Positions 16,578 to 25,313 of a stretch of 64,000 nucleotides of DNA are shown here, in pieces (the first letter of the stretch is position 1; each line of letters begins with the position of its first letter). Source of the DNA: Luteimicrobium sp042670205 (GTDB taxonomy: Bacteria; Actinomycetota; Actinomycetes; Actinomycetales; Cellulomonadaceae); the NCBI RefSeq assembly GCF_042670205.1, contig NZ_JBHUWD010000004.1, forward strand, positions 62,001 to 126,000, read 5' to 3'. Below the pieces are notes generated by a model that did no database searches, was not told the origin of the DNA, and worked only from the letters and a program-made list of their open reading frames with translations. The translations under genes and the position numbers were made by a program.

Positions 16578-17741
16578 TCATGCGACCCCCATCTGGTTCG
16601 CGAGCACGAGGACGGCCGCGCCTGCGAGCACGTCGTCCTCGCCGAGCGACGCCATCTCGAGCCGGAGCTCGCTGGTGATGGCGGGCATCGTGCGCTCCCG
16701 GATGGTCGCGAGAGCGGCCTCGCGCAGCGGCCCGTCGAGCAGGTCCGCGGGACCGCTCAGCAGGACGTCCACGAGGTCGAGCGTGCTGATGACCGGCACC
16801 AGTGCCGTTCCGAGCAGCACGCCGACCGAGGCGAGGGCCGCCTCGGCAGACTGGGGGTCGAGCCCGTCGAGCGCGCGGCGCAGGGCCGGCGCGGCGAGGA
16901 CGGTCTCGAGGCAGCCGGTGCGCCCGCAGGCGCACCGCTCGCCACCGTCGGTGACGACGGTGATGTGGCCGATCTCGCCGGCCGCGCTCCGGCGACCGCG
17001 CAGGGGTGCGCCGTCGATCATGACGCCCGCGCCGACGCCCTCGCCGACCGTGATGACGAGGAGACCGTCCCCGTCGGCGCCGCCGAACGTGTACTCGCCG
17101 AGCGCGGCGATGTTGGCGTCGTTCGCGACGTGCACGGGCAGCCCGAGCCGCTCGGACAGGTCAGCCGCCAGCGGGACGCCGTACCAGCGGCGGTTCGGGG
17201 CCTCGATCACGACGCCGTCCGCGTCGATGACGCCGGGCGAGCCGATGCCGACGCCGATGACGGGCTGGGTCGCGCTCGCGATGAGCAGCCGCGCGAAGCG
17301 GGCGAGGAGGTCGACCATGTCCGCGCCGGTGCGCCCCTCGATGGGCAGCTCCTGGCGGTGGACGAAGTCGCCCGTGAGGGTCGAGACGGCGCCGTGCATG
17401 ACCGCGCCGTCCGTGAGGTCGACCGAGACGATCTGGAAGGCGTCGGTGCGCATCCCCACGAGGATCGCGGGCTTGCCGACGCGCTGGCCGGGGCGGACGC
17501 CGAGCTCCTCGACCAGACCTTCGGAGATGAGGGCGGCGACGAGGTCGGAGATGGTCACGCGGGTGAGTCCGGTGGCTCGCGCGAGGTCGGCGCGCGACGT
17601 CGGTCCCTCGTGGAACAGGTGGCGCAGGACGAGCGAGCGGTTGTGTGCCCGAGCGTGCTCAGGGAGCACCTTGGTGCTCGGACGGAGCGAGCTCCCGAGC
17701 CCTCTCCGTGGCGCTCCCGCGCCGGTGACCGTCGTCGTCAT
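16578..17741 (-). CDS. ROK-family transcriptional repressor of the sugar operon
   Basis: This 387-residue regulator has an N-terminal winged HTH (residues about 35-90, TSRADLARATGLTRVTISDL) fused to a ROK fold with GVGIGSPGVIDADG and the zinc cluster CACGRTGC near residue 255. It lies directly upstream of the sugar transporter genes and probably represses them until the sugar ligand binds. ATG 17741 was chosen because a good promoter ends seven bases before it. Operator sequence was not identified. Confidence 0.88.
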   Translation of the reverse strand: MTTTVTGAGAPRRGLGSSLRPSTKVLPEHARAHNRSLVLRHLFHEGPTSRADLARATGLTRVTISDLVAALISEGLVEELGVRPGQRVGKPAILVGMRTDAFQIVSVDLTDGAVMHGAVSTLTGDFVHRQELPIEGRTGADMVDLLARFARLLIASATQPVIGVGIGSPGVIDADGVVIEAPNRRWYGVPLAADLSERLGLPVHVANDANIAALGEYTFGGADGDGLLVITVGEGVGAGVMIDGAPLRGRRSAAGEIGHITVVTDGGERCACGRTGCLETVLAAPALRRALDGLDPQSAEAALASVGVLLGTALVPVISTLDLVDVLLSGPADLLDGPLREAALATIRERTMPAITSELRLEMASLGEDDVLAGAAVLVLANQMGVA

Positions 17742-17777
17742 AGCGGTTAGTAGACCCTCCTTACGAAGCGGCGTCAA
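17742..17777 (-). promoter_or_regulatory. Promoter of the ROK repressor gene
   Basis: Minus strand: -35 TTGACG (17772-17777), a 17-base spacer, then -10 TCTACT (17749-17754), then seven bases to the ATG at 17741. The spacing predicts transcription starting at or next to the start codon, a leaderless mRNA. An AAGGAGG inside the spacer is not at a useful distance for initiation. Confidence 0.65.
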
Positions 17778-18014
17778 CTTTTGCCCGGTGACTGTGTCCA
17801 TTCCGTAACCTTGCGGCTCACCGGGTCGCGGCACCCAGCACGTCCGCCTGACGAGCCGCCGTCCGGACGGCCGGGCGAGGCCCAGGTCACGACTTGCTCA
17901 CGGCTGTGCGTGAGCACGCTCACAGGGCTGCCCGCGGCGCGCCCGTCTGCCTAGGCTGACGTCACGCGACACGCCGGCACGCCGCCGGGCGGCCACGACC
18001 CGGAAGGGAGCACC

Positions 18015-18395
18015 GTGCCCCACGCCCCTGCCCAGCCCCGACCCGTCCCCGAGCTCGCCGCGTACCGTCGCCGGATCGGGCGGCTCACCGAGGTCGGCCC
18101 GGGCCCGCACGACGGACGACAGGTCGGGCACGTCGTGACCCGGGTGGTCGCCCACTGGGACACCGTCGGACCCCACGGCTCCCCCGTGCACGTGAACCCC
18201 GTCGAGCGCCTCGAGTGGCGCGTCCACTTCGACGACGCACGCCCCGAGGTCTACTACGACGACGCCACGGTCTGCGGCACGTCCGCGCTCGAGGGGCTGC
18301 GCAACGGTCGCCTGCGGCTGGGCGGACGCGAGCTGCACGTCGCCTGGCTCGACGGCGACGAAGCCGCGGCAGCATGGAGCACTCTCGGCTGGTAG
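18015..18395 (+). CDS. Hypothetical protein, 126 residues
   Basis: No family is recognised. The GTG at 18015 has GGAAGGGAG four bases upstream, and a TAGGCT hexamer lies further upstream at 17952-17957, so the strand and start are well supported against the opposing open frame. The product is soluble, with beta-rich stretches (VGHVVTRVVAHWDTVG, RLEWRVHFDDARPEVYYDD) and a C-terminal WSTLGW. No signal peptide or cysteine cluster is present. It stands alone between the ROK repressor and a secreted protein gene. Confidence 0.7.
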   Translation: MPHAPAQPRPVPELAAYRRRIGRLTEVGPGPHDGRQVGHVVTRVVAHWDTVGPHGSPVHVNPVERLEWRVHFDDARPEVYYDDATVCGTSALEGLRNGRLRLGGRELHVAWLDGDEAAAAWSTLGW

Positions 18396-18506
18396 CACAT
18401 GGGCAGTCGTCCCCATGGCTTCGAGCGCCCACCCTCGCTACGTTGAGCGCCGCCCCTCACGAACACCCGTGACGGGCCCACCCCTCACGCAGGAGGCACC
18501 ACGACG

Positions 18507-19067
18507 ATGAGGTCCATCCACCGCGCGGCAGCGACCGCCCTGATCGGCGCGCTGACCGCCGCCGGCTCGCTGCTCGCCGTCCCCACCGCCCAGGCCGCGT
18601 CCGGGCACTGCACGTCGACGACCATCTCGGCCAGCGCCCGGGTCACCTACTGCTCGTACGCCACGGGCTCGGCGAAGCACTTCAAGGTCGCGGACTCGGA
18701 CGGCGTCTACAACAGGACGAGCTCGACGGCCACGCTCAAGTGCACCATCACGAAGCGCGCCACCGTGTCGGCATCCCTGTCGACGACCGTGTCGGCGAGC
18801 GTGAAGGCGGGCATCGTGGCCGAGGCCAAGGCCGAGGTCGGCACCACGCTCTCGGGCTCGGTGTCCACGGAGAAGTCGATCGAGGTCGGCGTCAAGGTCC
18901 GTCCGCACAAGACCGTCCTGTGCCAGCGCGGCATCTACTACTACACGGTCAAGGGCAAGACCGTGAAGACCGTCCAGTCGCTCGTCACCGGCAAGAAGTC
19001 GTCGTCCACGACGCTGTGGACGTACAAGGCGCCGTCGTCCAAGGCCTGGCGCCTCATCGAGCAGTGA
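18507..19067 (+). CDS. Small secreted protein, Ser/Thr/Val-rich
   Basis: This 186-residue protein has a clear Sec signal peptide (basic RSIHR, hydrophobic core, cleavage after AQA near residue 30). The mature part has four cysteines (likely two disulfides) and a central 60-residue region of alternating Ser/Thr and Val/Ala (residues about 85-130) that looks like amphipathic beta hairpins. No enzyme motif is visible. AGGAGG lies ten bases before the ATG. The alternation resembles aerolysin-type pore-forming hairpins, but that is only a hypothesis. Confidence 0.75.
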   Translation: MRSIHRAAATALIGALTAAGSLLAVPTAQAASGHCTSTTISASARVTYCSYATGSAKHFKVADSDGVYNRTSSTATLKCTITKRATVSASLSTTVSASVKAGIVAEAKAEVGTTLSGSVSTEKSIEVGVKVRPHKTVLCQRGIYYYTVKGKTVKTVQSLVTGKKSSSTTLWTYKAPSSKAWRLIEQ

Positions 19068-19098
19068 GCGCACGCCGCGCAGCGGCCCCGTGACGCAC

Positions 19099-19134
19099 GA
19101 AGAGCCCGTCCGAGCGAACTCGGACGGGCTCTTC
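19099..19134. terminator. Bidirectional intrinsic terminator
   Basis: A perfect 16-bp inverted repeat, GAAGAGCCCGTCCGAG and its complement, encloses a CGAA tetraloop. It lies between the secreted protein gene (rightward) and ssrA (leftward). Partial T-rich flanks on both sides fit a shared terminator. Confidence 0.85.
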
Positions 19135-19140
19135 TACACG

Positions 19141-19508
19141 GGTGGAGGTGCGGGGAATCGAACCCCGGTCCGGTGACGCAGATCCAGGACTTCTCCGGGC
19201 GCAGTCTGCTGTCGTTTTTCTCGGCCCCAGCACTCACGCAGACAAGGTGCTGACGGGCTCAGTCAACTAAAAGTCCCTGTTACGCCGTTGACGTGCGCAG
19301 CAAGCAGTGGCTCTCTAGATGACGCCAGGAACCGGGGCGAGAGCATCCCCGGGCTGACGGACTTCGAAGCCTCGCTCAGGCGGCGAGTGCGAAGTCGGTG
19401 CGCTTGGAATCGGCACCTATGGGTTTGCAGGCATCGTTAACGAGATAAGCCTGCGTTCTCGGCCCGCTTCTCCTCGAAGCACGACCACCGTCGAAACCGA
19501 TCACCCCC
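19141..19508 (-). ncRNA. ssrA: tmRNA (ssrA)
   Basis: This transfer-messenger RNA of about 368 nt rescues stalled ribosomes. The 5' end GGGGGTGATCGGTTTCGACG (from 19508) pairs with the 3' acceptor strand CACCTCC, followed by discriminator A (19143). The T-arm GGTTCGATTCC is present. The tag frame runs from resume codon GCC at 19412-19414 to TGA at 19376-19378 and encodes ADSKRTDFALAA. The genomic 3' end reads ACCC, so the terminal A of CCA must be added after transcription. smpB is nearby, as usual. A TAGGCT at 19577-19582 (minus) may be its -10. Confidence 0.97.
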
Positions 19509-19659
19509 GTGTGCAGTTGTCAACGCCCGGCTCCCGGAGGAGCCCGACGACGACGCACGCCGGAGCGTGCGTGACAAGCCTACGGGATGAACGGCGCGCC
19601 CGGCACGGGTATTCCGTACCGGGCGCGGACGACGACGCCGCGGGGCGTCCTGGGGCGGC

Positions 19660-20076
19660 TCAGAGCTTGCCGCGGCTCACCGAGTCGACGAAGAGCCCGG
19701 CGGCGATGCCCACGAGCCAGGTGTCCTTCGCCAGGCCGATCCCCTGCGGCGACGGACGGACGCTCCCGTCCCGCGTCGCACCCGGCGTCTTGACGTACAG
19801 GCCCACCAGGCCGCCCGAGAAGACGCCCAGAGCGAGCGAGACCAGCGCCGTCGGGATGAACGGCACGATCAGCGCCACCCCGAGGGCGATCTCCGTGTTC
19901 GACAGCGTCCGGACGAACCTCGCCGGCTCCCAGTCCGCGAGGAACGGGTACGCGGCGGCGGCCTGGCCGTGGAGCATCGCGGCGTGCTCGTCGTCGACGC
20001 TCCGCTTGTCGAGCCCGGAGCTGAGGATGAACGCGCCGGCAGCGAGCCGTGGGAAGAGCTGGTGCAGCTTGATCAT
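19660..20076 (-). CDS. DoxX-like membrane protein
   Basis: This 138-residue integral membrane protein has about four helices (residues 8-24, 60-80, 82-100 and 115-132). The N-terminal LFPRLAAGAFILSSGLDK resembles DoxX-family members that take part in redox or small-molecule handling. No cysteine pair is visible, so function is unassigned. The ATG at 20076 follows a TACGTT hexamer by six bases. It lies between ssrA and smpB with no evident link to trans-translation. Confidence 0.7.
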   Translation of the reverse strand: MIKLHQLFPRLAAGAFILSSGLDKRSVDDEHAAMLHGQAAAAYPFLADWEPARFVRTLSNTEIALGVALIVPFIPTALVSLALGVFSGGLVGLYVKTPGATRDGSVRPSPQGIGLAKDTWLVGIAAGLFVDSVSRGKL

Positions 20077-20158
20077 GCTGCCAACGTACGGCGCTGCGTC
20101 CGATTCGTCACCCGGTGCGGCCGGTCGGCGTGCCGCCCCTGCCGAAGCGCTCGAGGCC

Positions 20159-20629
20159 TCAGGCGAGCTCGCGGTGGCGCATGGCCCGCTGCGCCTCCAT
20201 GGAGTCCTGCCGCTCCCGGAGGGCCTGCCGCTTGTCGTACTCCTTCTTGCCTCGCGCGAGCGCGATCTCGACCTTGGCGCGGCCGTCGAGGAAGTAGAGC
20301 TGGAGCGGGATGATCGTCTGCCCCTTCTCGCGCGTCTTGGCTTCGAGGCGGTCGATCTCCGAGCGATGGAGCAGCAGCTTCCGCTTGCGCCGGGGCGCGT
20401 GGTTGGTCCAGGTGCCCTGGGAGTACTCGGGCACGTACACGTTCTCCAACCAGGCCTCGCCGCGGTCGACGAGGACGAACCCGTCGACGAGCGACGCGCG
20501 GCCCTGCCGCAGCGCCTTGACCTCGGTGCCGCTCAGCACGATGCCGGCCTCGAAGACGTCGTCGATGACGTAGTCGTGACGGGCCTTGCGATTGCTCGCG
20601 ACGACCTGGCGGCCCGTGTCCTTCGGCAC
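20159..20629 (-). CDS. smpB: SsrA-binding protein
   Basis: SmpB binds the tRNA-like part of tmRNA and carries it to the stalled ribosome. The 156 residues include NRKARHDYVIDDVFEAGIVL, LSGTEVKALRQGRASL, the WLENVYVPEYSQGTW strand and the C-terminal GKKEYDKRQALRERQ tail that reads the empty A site. GTG 20629 has AGGAG nine bases upstream. It lies downstream of the M23 peptidase gene and ftsEX, the standard actinobacterial order, and its partner ssrA is 0.65 kb away. Confidence 0.97.
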   Translation of the reverse strand: MPKDTGRQVVASNRKARHDYVIDDVFEAGIVLSGTEVKALRQGRASLVDGFVLVDRGEAWLENVYVPEYSQGTWTNHAPRRKRKLLLHRSEIDRLEAKTREKGQTIIPLQLYFLDGRAKVEIALARGKKEYDKRQALRERQDSMEAQRAMRHRELA

Positions 20630-20734
20630 CGTGCTCAGCTCCTGACGTGAGGCGGCGCCTGGTGCGCCGACCGACCCACCAGCCTACGGGACTCTCCTGG
20701 CGCGAGGCCCGCGTTTTGTCCGTCGGCGAACGCG

Positions 20735-22183
20735 TCAGGGCAGGAACGGCATCGGGTTCGTGAAGCTGCCGTCGAGCATCACCTCGAAGTGGAGGTGGCA
20801 GCCGGTGCTCAGCCCGTACGTCCCCGCGTGGCCCACGGTCTGGCCCTGGGTGACGTGCTGGCCGTCCCGGACCACGTAGTTGACCATGTGGTTGTACGTG
20901 GTGAAGAGCTCCTTCGACCCGTAGGAGCCGTTGTCGACGACGACCCGGTTCCCGTAGCCGCCGAGCCAGCCCGCGTACACGACCGTCCCCGAGGCGGCCG
21001 CCTTGATGGGCACCCCGCACGGCGCGTGGAGGTCCACGCCCGAGTGCAGGCGCCACACGTGGAGGATCGGGTGCAGGCGCATCCCGTACGACGACGTCAC
21101 GTACGTGTTGGAGACGGGCCAGGCGAGGCGCCCGGCCGACACGTTCGCGCTGCCGCCCGAGGACCCACCGCCGCCCGACGAGCCTCCGGACGAACCACCG
21201 CCGCCCGACGAGCCCGAGTTCTTCTTGCGCTCCGCCGCCCGCTTCTTGGCGAGCTCCTCCTGCCGCTTCTTCTCCGCCGCCGCCCGGGCGGCGTTGCGTG
21301 CCTTGATCTGCTGCGCGAACACGGCCACCTGGTGCTGCGCGGCCGCGGTGTCCGACTCGTTCTGGTCGAGCGACGCCTGCGCGGCCTTCTTCTCCTTCTC
21401 GACGACCGCGGCCTTCGCCTTCTTCTGCGTCTGCAGCTGGTCGAGCGCGGCCTTGCGCTCGGCCGCAGCCTGCTGCGCCGCCTGCGCCTCCTTGACCTTC
21501 TGGTCGGCCTCGGCCTTGAGGTCCGCGACCTGCCGACGCACCGCCTCGAGCCGCACCGAGCGGTTCTTGGCGACCGCCTCGGTGTCCTGCAGCGACCGGA
21601 GCTCGCGCGACTGGGTCCGCGAGACCGTCTTGGCGAGCGCGTAGTCGTCGACGAACTGCTGCGTGCTCTGGGCGCCCGTGACGACCCCCAGGCTCGTCAA
21701 GGCGCCGTCGCCGCGCATCGACCGTCGTGCCATGGCCGCCACGTCGTCGTGGGCCGCGGCGACCTGCGTCGCGCCCTTCGCGACCTGCGCCTCGAGCGCC
21801 TTCTCCTGGGCCTGGGCGTCCGCGAGGCGCTGGGCGAGGAGCTGCTGGGCGCGCTGCGTCGACTCGACCTTCCCGTTCGCGACGTCGAGGTCGGCCTGCG
21901 CGACCGGGATCTTCGCCTCGATCCCCTTGAGCTCGAGGTAGACCTTCGACAGCGTCGCCGACGTGTCCTCGAGCTCGGACCGGAGGTTCTCGTTCTTCGC
22001 CTCGAGCGCCTTCTGCTTCGCGACCGCGGCGGCGCGCCGGTCGTCGAGGTCGTCGGCGTGGGCCGCCATGGCCGACCCCGCGAGGAGCGTCGCACCCACC
22101 GCGGCGGCGAGCGAGCGCATCAACCAGAGCCGCGTCGTCGGGCGCGCGCTCGAGGAACCGGGGGAACGGGTCAGGTCTCGCAT
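20735..22183 (-). CDS. Coiled-coil M23 peptidoglycan endopeptidase
   Basis: This 482-residue exported cell-wall hydrolase has an N-terminal signal/anchor (about residues 20-43), a long Ala/Lys/Glu/Gln coiled coil (45-320), a Gly/Ser linker (330-350) and a C-terminal LytM domain. The domain has the zinc ligands HSGVDLHAP (HxxxD) and GCHLHFEV (HxH). It is coupled one base after ftsX, so it is the likely EnvC/RipC-like hydrolase activated by the FtsEX complex during division. Confidence 0.92.
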   Translation of the reverse strand: MRDLTRSPGSSSARPTTRLWLMRSLAAAVGATLLAGSAMAAHADDLDDRRAAAVAKQKALEAKNENLRSELEDTSATLSKVYLELKGIEAKIPVAQADLDVANGKVESTQRAQQLLAQRLADAQAQEKALEAQVAKGATQVAAAHDDVAAMARRSMRGDGALTSLGVVTGAQSTQQFVDDYALAKTVSRTQSRELRSLQDTEAVAKNRSVRLEAVRRQVADLKAEADQKVKEAQAAQQAAAERKAALDQLQTQKKAKAAVVEKEKKAAQASLDQNESDTAAAQHQVAVFAQQIKARNAARAAAEKKRQEELAKKRAAERKKNSGSSGGGGSSGGSSGGGGSSGGSANVSAGRLAWPVSNTYVTSSYGMRLHPILHVWRLHSGVDLHAPCGVPIKAAASGTVVYAGWLGGYGNRVVVDNGSYGSKELFTTYNHMVNYVVRDGQHVTQGQTVGHAGTYGLSTGCHLHFEVMLDGSFTNPMPFLP

Positions 22184-22184
22184 C

Positions 22185-23099
22185 TCACACCCTCGTGTAG
22201 CGGCGCAGGGTCAGCACGCTGGCCAGGGCCGCGAGCACCACGGCGATCGCGAGCAGGACCGGCGCGATGGTCAGGACGTCGCGTTCGGTGACGTAGGGAG
22301 CCCAGGTGACCGAGCGCGCGAGCCAGTCGTCGACCAGGTACTTCACCGCCAGCCACAGGCCGCCGATGGCCAGGCACGCGCCCAGCAGCGCGGAGATCGC
22401 GCCCTCGAGCATGAACGGCAGGTGCACGAACCAGTTGCTCGCGCCCACGAGCCGCATGATCCCCGTCTCACGACGGCGGCTCATCGCCGACAGGCGGATG
22501 GTCGTCGTGGTCAGCAGGACGGCCGCGAGCAGCATCACCGCGGCGAGCCCGGCGGACAGGTAGGACGCCCGGTTCAGGGCGAGGAACAGCGAGTCGAAGA
22601 TGCGGCGCTCGTCCTGCACGTACTCGACGCCCGGGCGCCCCGTGACGACGTCGGCGACGACCTGGTACTGCGAGGGGTCCTTGAGCTTGATCCGGAACGA
22701 CGCCTGCATGTCGTCCTGCGTGAGCTGCGTGCCGTTGTAGCCGTCGGGGTACCGCGACTGGAACTCCTTGAACGCCTCCGCCTTCGACTCGAACTGCACC
22801 TTCTCGACGAGCGGCGCCACGGTCGGCGACTTCATGAGCGCGGACAGCGCGTCGACCTGCTGCTGGGTGGCCTCGCCGCTCGAGCAGCCCGCCTCGGTCG
22901 AGCCCTGCGGGCACAGGAAGACCGACACCTCGACCTTGCCGTACCAGTCGTCCTGCAGCTTGCCGATCTGCATCTGCAGCAGCGCGGCCGCACCCACGAA
23001 CGTGAGCGACACGAACGTCACGAGCACCACCGCGACCACCATGGTCACGTTGCGGCGCAGTCCTTGGCCGATCTCCGACAGGACGTACTGGAACCTCAC
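22185..23099 (-). CDS. ftsX: Cell division permease-like protein FtsX
   Basis: FtsX is the membrane half of FtsEX and transmits ATP hydrolysis to a periplasmic peptidoglycan hydrolase. The 304 residues have one N-terminal helix (20-42), a large extracytoplasmic domain with a Cys pair (VFLCPQGS ... GCSSGE), then three helices beginning YLSAGLAAVMLLAAVLL. MRLVGASNWFVHLPFMLEG is the conserved coupling segment. GTG 23099 overlaps the ftsE stop (GTGA). Confidence 0.96.
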   Translation of the reverse strand: MRFQYVLSEIGQGLRRNVTMVVAVVLVTFVSLTFVGAAALLQMQIGKLQDDWYGKVEVSVFLCPQGSTEAGCSSGEATQQQVDALSALMKSPTVAPLVEKVQFESKAEAFKEFQSRYPDGYNGTQLTQDDMQASFRIKLKDPSQYQVVADVVTGRPGVEYVQDERRIFDSLFLALNRASYLSAGLAAVMLLAAVLLTTTTIRLSAMSRRRETGIMRLVGASNWFVHLPFMLEGAISALLGACLAIGGLWLAVKYLVDDWLARSVTWAPYVTERDVLTIAPVLLAIAVVLAALASVLTLRRYTRV

Positions 23100-23791
23100 G
23101 CGATGCGCTCCGATCCGTACGCGCCACGCGACTCGTCGCGCACCACCTCGCCGGTCTTGAGCTCGATGACCCGCTTGCGCAGCTCGTCGACCATCTCGTC
23201 GTCGTGCGTGGCCATGACCACCGTCGTGCCGTTGCGGTGGATGCGGTCGAGCAGCCGGGTGATGCCGAGGGACGTCGTCGGGTCGAGGTTCCCTGTCGGC
23301 TCGTCGGCGAGGAGGATCGGCGGGCGGTTCACCATCGCGCGGGCGATCGCGACGCGCTGCTGCTCGCCGCCCGACAGCTCCTCGGGCAGGCGCTTCTCCT
23401 TGCCGTCGAGGCCGACGAGCTCGAGCACCTCCGGGACGCGGAGCCGGATCGTGTGCCGCGGCTCCCCGATCACCTGCAGCGCGAACGCCACGTTGTCGAA
23501 CACCGTCTTGTTGGGCAGGAGGCGGAAGTCCTGGAACACCACGCCGATGCCGCGGCGCAGCTGCGGCACCTTCCAGCTCGACAGGCGCGACAGGTCGCGG
23601 CCCGCGACGAACACGCGGCCCCCCGTCGGGCGCTCCTCGCGCAGGATCAGGTGCAGGAACGTGGACTTGCCGGAGCCGGACGCCCCCACGATGAAGACGA
23701 ACTCGCCTCGCTCGATGTCGACGCTGACGCGGTCGAGCGCCGGCCGGGCGCCGCGTGCGTAGACCTTCGTGACGTCGTCGAACCGGATCAC
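23096..23791 (-). CDS. ftsE: Cell division ATP-binding protein FtsE
   Basis: This is the ABC ATPase of FtsEX, 231 residues: Walker A GASGSGKST near residue 37, Q-loop VFQDFRLLPNKTV, signature LSGGEQQRVAIARA, Walker B ILLADEPTGNLD and H-loop ATHD. GTG 23791 was chosen because the product then aligns with FtsE proteins that begin MI-x-L/F-D-x-VTKxY. An upstream GTG at 23803 has its GGAGG almost touching the codon and is less likely. Confidence 0.96.
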   Translation of the reverse strand: MIRFDDVTKVYARGARPALDRVSVDIERGEFVFIVGASGSGKSTFLHLILREERPTGGRVFVAGRDLSRLSSWKVPQLRRGIGVVFQDFRLLPNKTVFDNVAFALQVIGEPRHTIRLRVPEVLELVGLDGKEKRLPEELSGGEQQRVAIARAMVNRPPILLADEPTGNLDPTTSLGITRLLDRIHRNGTTVVMATHDDEMVDELRKRVIELKTGEVVRDESRGAYGSERIA

Positions 23792-24079
23792 GCTGCCGAT
23801 CACCCCTCCCGTACGCGCGGCCGGGCGGACCCGGCCGACGGCCGGCACCCCACCTGCGCCGGCCCTCGTCGACGGCGCCCGAGGGCGCGCATCGCCGCGC
23901 GCGACCACGCACGGCGGGATCGACAGTAAGCACGGCCCGAGGCCCGCCAGACGGCGACACGCCGGGGCGGCGCTTGCCTGGACGGGGGCTGGACGCGGGC
24001 TCTCAGGCCTCGCCGGGGCCCGCCCGGAGGGTGTCGCGGAGGCCCGGGAAGCGGACCGGGGCGGCGGGAGAGGCGGGAG

Positions 24080-25195
24080 TCAGGACTCCTGGCCGCCGCC
24101 GCGGCGCCAGCGGATCCCGGCCTCGATGAAGTCGTCGATGTCGCCGTCGAACACGGCCGACGGGTTGCCGACCTCGTGCTCCGTGCGCAGGTCCTTGACC
24201 ATCTGGTAAGGCTGCAGGACGTACGAGCGCATCTGGTCGCCCCAGCTCGCCTTGATGTCGCCGGCGAGCTCCTTCTTCTTCGCGGCCTCCTCCTGCTGGC
24301 GGACCAGCAGCAGGCGCGACTGGAGCACGCGGAGCGCGGCGGCGCGGTTCTGGATCTGCGACTTCTCGTTCTGCATCGAGACGACGATGCCCGTCGGGAC
24401 GTGGGTCATGCGGACCGCGGAGTCCGTCGTGTTGACCGACTGCCCGCCGGGGCCCGACGAGCGGAACACGTCGACCTTGATCTCCGACTCGGGGATCTCG
24501 ATGCTGTCCGTCTGCTCGATGAGCGGGATGACCTCGACCGCCGCGAACGACGTCTGCCGGCGGCCCTGGTTGTCGAACGGCGAGATCCGCACCAGGCGGT
24601 GCGTGCCCGCCTCGACCGACAGGTTCCCGTACGCGTAGGGCGCCTTGACCTCGAAGGTCGCCGACTTGAGGCCGGCCTCCTCCGCGTAGGAGGTGTCGAG
24701 GACCTGGGTCGAGTAGCCGTGGCGCTCCGCCCAGCGCAGGTACATCCGCAGCAGCATCTCGGCGAAGTCCGCGGCGTCGACGCCACCGGCGCCCGCACGG
24801 ATCGTCACGACGGCCTCGCGGGCGTCGTACTCGCCGTTGAGCAGGGTGCGCACCTCGAGCTGGTCGAGGTCCTTGCGGATCCCCGCGAGCTCGCCCTCCG
24901 CCTCGGCCAGGGTCTCGGGGTCTCCCCCGTCCTCGGTCCCCATCTCGACGAGCGTCTCGAGGTCGTCGATGCGGCTCGCCATGTTCGTGACGCGGTCGAG
25001 CTCGGCCTGCGTCTGCGACAGGGCCGTCGTGACCTTCTGCGCCGAGTCGGGGTCGTCCCACAGGTCCGGGGCCGCGGCCTGCTCGGACAGCTCGGCGACC
25101 TTCTTCTCGAGGGCCGCCGGGTCGCTCACCGACTCGATCGACTCGAGGGTGGTGCGCAGGGCCTTGATCTCAGTCGGGAAGTCGATGGTCGCCAC
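24080..25195 (-). CDS. prfB: Peptide chain release factor 2
   Basis: RF2 ends translation at UGA and UAA. The 371-residue protein contains the stop-codon-reading tripeptide in ISPFDNQGRRQTSF (SPF) and the catalytic SGPGGQSVNTTDSA loop (GGQ). The frame is continuous, so the autoregulatory +1 frameshift seen in many bacteria is absent. GTG 25195 lies eight bases after TAGGCT (25204-25209, minus strand), a likely leaderless start. An in-frame TTG at 25204 overlaps that box and is unlikely. Confidence 0.97.
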   Translation of the reverse strand: MATIDFPTEIKALRTTLESIESVSDPAALEKKVAELSEQAAAPDLWDDPDSAQKVTTALSQTQAELDRVTNMASRIDDLETLVEMGTEDGGDPETLAEAEGELAGIRKDLDQLEVRTLLNGEYDAREAVVTIRAGAGGVDAADFAEMLLRMYLRWAERHGYSTQVLDTSYAEEAGLKSATFEVKAPYAYGNLSVEAGTHRLVRISPFDNQGRRQTSFAAVEVIPLIEQTDSIEIPESEIKVDVFRSSGPGGQSVNTTDSAVRMTHVPTGIVVSMQNEKSQIQNRAAALRVLQSRLLLVRQQEEAAKKKELAGDIKASWGDQMRSYVLQPYQMVKDLRTEHEVGNPSAVFDGDIDDFIEAGIRWRRGGGQES

Positions 25196-25313
25196 GAGGT
25201 TCAAGCCTACGCGACGCGGACGGGCCGCCTCCCCGAGGGAAGCGGCCCGTCCGGGTCACGCGCGTCTCAGCCGTGGGCTGCCGGCGACGTGGTCAAGAGT
25301 CGCCCGGTGGTTC

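Noticed and set aside
17898..18416. Minus-strand frame overlapping the 126-residue hypothetical gene
   Set aside because: The plus-strand gene has a good ribosome site four bases before its GTG and a more natural composition.
24080..25195. Possible programmed frameshift in prfB
   Set aside because: The frame is continuous with no internal TGA, as is normal for actinobacterial RF2.
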